In this document: positions 62,980 through 64,000 of the stretch, piece by piece
How the letters are laid out: every line of letters starts with the position of its first letter
Position numbering within the stretch: the stretch's first letter is position 1
Source: DLKC01 sp002478885
GTDB taxonomy: Bacteria > Bacteroidota > Bacteroidia > Chitinophagales > Chitinophagaceae
DNA: 64,000 nucleotides
Assembly: GCA_046329585.1 (NCBI GenBank)
Contig: JAXLUI010000001.1
Location: forward strand, 2,046,001-2,110,000
Reading direction: 5' to 3'
Made by a program: the position numbers and the translations under genes
The notes under the pieces: model-generated
Database searches by the model: none
What the model was told of the DNA's origin: nothing
The model's input: only the letters and a program-made list of their open reading frames with translations

Positions 62980-64000
62980 ATGAAAAAAATGATTGCTGCT
63001 ATTGCTCTTTTAATTGCTTCACAAAGTCTTCCGGCGCAAAAGACCATTACTATTTCAAAAGACGTTCTTAAAAACAAAATAAAAGGAGGCTGGGCCGGGC
63101 AAACCATTGGTGTCACATTCGGCGGGCCATATGAGTTTCATTTTATGGGCACCTTCATCGGCGACTACCAGCAGCTGATGTGGAACAATACTTTGCTTAA
63201 AAAGAATATGCTCGATAATCCCGGTCTCTACGACGATCTGTACATGGATCTCACTTTTGTAGATGTCTTCGAAAAGTATGGCCTTGATGCACCATTGGAC
63301 TCTTTCTCGAACGCCTACGCAAATGCAGGCTATGTTTTGTGGCATGCCAATCAAAGCGGGCGGTATAATATTCTCAACGGTATAAAAGCGCCGCAGAGTG
63401 GCTACTGGAAAAACAACCCGCATGCAGACTGTATCGACTACCAGATCGAAAGCGATTTCGCAGGGTTGATGAGCCCCGCAATGCCTAACACAGCATCAGC
63501 GATCAGTGATAAGATTGGGCACATTATGAACTATGGCGATGGCTGGTATGGTGGAGTATTTATCGGGGCAATGTATGCAACAGCATTCACCTCCGGCGAC
63601 ATTAACCACATCGTAAATGAAGGATTGAAAACTATTCCGCAACAGAGTGAGTTTTACCAAACCATTCATGACGTGGTGGAGTGGCATAAAAAATACCCCA
63701 ATGACTGGAAACAAACCTGGCTGGAAGTACAGCGTAAATGGGCCAATGATATCGGTTGTCCCGACGGCGTTTTTGCACCATTCAATATTGATGCAAAAGT
63801 AAACGCCGCTTATGTAGTGATCGGGCTTTTGTACGGCGACGGCGATTTCACCAAATCCCTGGAAATTGCAACAAGATGTGGCCAGGATGCAGATTGCAAC
63901 CCCTCAACCGTTGGCGGAATACTCGGCACCATACTGGGTTACGATAAAATCCCGGCATTCTGGAAACAGGGCTTAAGTGAAGCAGAAAGCATTGACTTCA
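62980..64000 (+). CDS. Secreted ADP-ribosylglycohydrolase-family protein, 3' end outside the window
   Basis: The ORF runs from the ATG at 62980 through the window end (340 codons seen). Signal peptide MKKMIAAIALLIASQSLPAQ is followed by GGWAGQTIGVTFGGPYEF, DDLYMDLTFVDV and GQDADCNPSTVGGILG, matching the metal-binding motifs of the ADP-ribosylglycohydrolase (DraG/ARH) fold. A secreted member is more likely to act on a small ribosyl or glycosyl compound than on cytosolic ADP-ribosylated proteins; the substrate is unknown. The start is set by the signal peptide. Confidence 0.85.
   Translation, partial: MKKMIAAIALLIASQSLPAQKTITISKDVLKNKIKGGWAGQTIGVTFGGPYEFHFMGTFIGDYQQLMWNNTLLKKNMLDNPGLYDDLYMDLTFVDVFEKYGLDAPLDSFSNAYANAGYVLWHANQSGRYNILNGIKAPQSGYWKNNPHADCIDYQIESDFAGLMSPAMPNTASAISDKIGHIMNYGDGWYGGVFIGAMYATAFTSGDINHIVNEGLKTIPQQSEFYQTIHDVVEWHKKYPNDWKQTWLEVQRKWANDIGCPDGVFAPFNIDAKVNAAYVVIGLLYGDGDFTKSLEIATRCGQDADCNPSTVGGILGTILGYDKIPAFWKQGLSEAESIDF

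Noticed and set aside
1..64000. tRNA, rRNA and riboswitch genes
   Set aside because: I looked for T-loop-like GGTTCGAATCC sequences and conserved rRNA stretches and saw none; a covariance search (tRNAscan-SE, Infernal) would be decisive.

Overview
The window is a stretch of a Bacteroidota chromosome, most likely from the order Chitinophagales (family Chitinophagaceae is my inference). Supporting signs are a secreted M4 protease with a GEVED domain and a C-terminal type IX secretion (T9SS) signal, Bacteroidota-type lipoboxes, weak Shine-Dalgarno sequences, promoter-like TAnnTTTG boxes, a 1110-residue SecA, and a division cluster lacking murF. No rRNA, tRNA, CRISPR array, transposase or prophage was seen.

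Layout. 1-7517: 3' part of recJ, then a leftward deoC / SPOR protein / M20 amidohydrolase operon and secA. 7827-12424: a MORN-repeat protein, a lipoprotein and an unrecognised three-gene membrane operon. 12998-17023: atpG, scpB, lysA and an MlaF-like ATPase. 17258-34620: a complete leftward division and cell wall (dcw) cluster in the order mraZ, rsmH, ftsL, ftsI, murE, mraY, murD, ftsW, murG, murC, ftsQ, ftsA, ftsZ. 34843-38610: a DUF3052 protein, queA, an orphan histidine kinase and a YqgE/AlgH protein. 38904-45697: two very large secreted proteins (a ThuA / sugar dehydrogenase / PKD / cytochrome c fusion and a BNR-repeat protein). 46045-52297: a CzcCBA-type metal efflux operon with a small leading gene. 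52515-64000: TMEM220 protein, creatininase-family protein, DUF4136 lipoprotein, outer-membrane barrel, DUF2892 protein, thioredoxin, WG-repeat protein, M4 protease, fumarase and the start of an ADP-ribosylglycohydrolase.

The most unusual content lies between the genes. At about 21 intergenic sites I find one dispersed repeat family, roughly one copy per 3 kb. Its core is a rigid half-module of about 50 bp: a GCCGGGC-type outer box, a constant 21-24 bp gap that often contains GGCATCGCC, then a 20-bp arm. Arm A is GTTGCGTCGCACTCTTGTAC. A second arm, B (GTACAAGTGAGTGACACAAC), is a diverged reverse complement of A, so a full copy is an imperfect palindrome of about 60-230 bp. The 11-mer TTGCGTCGCAC alone occurs 16 times. 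In 13 cases the outer box begins only 8-24 nt after a stop codon, and at nearly all such junctions the box and A arm face that gene. Copies sit at five junctions inside the dcw cluster and between czcB and czcA. I do not recognise this as a named family. It could be a mobile palindromic element with strong target preference, a 3'-UTR RNA element, or both.
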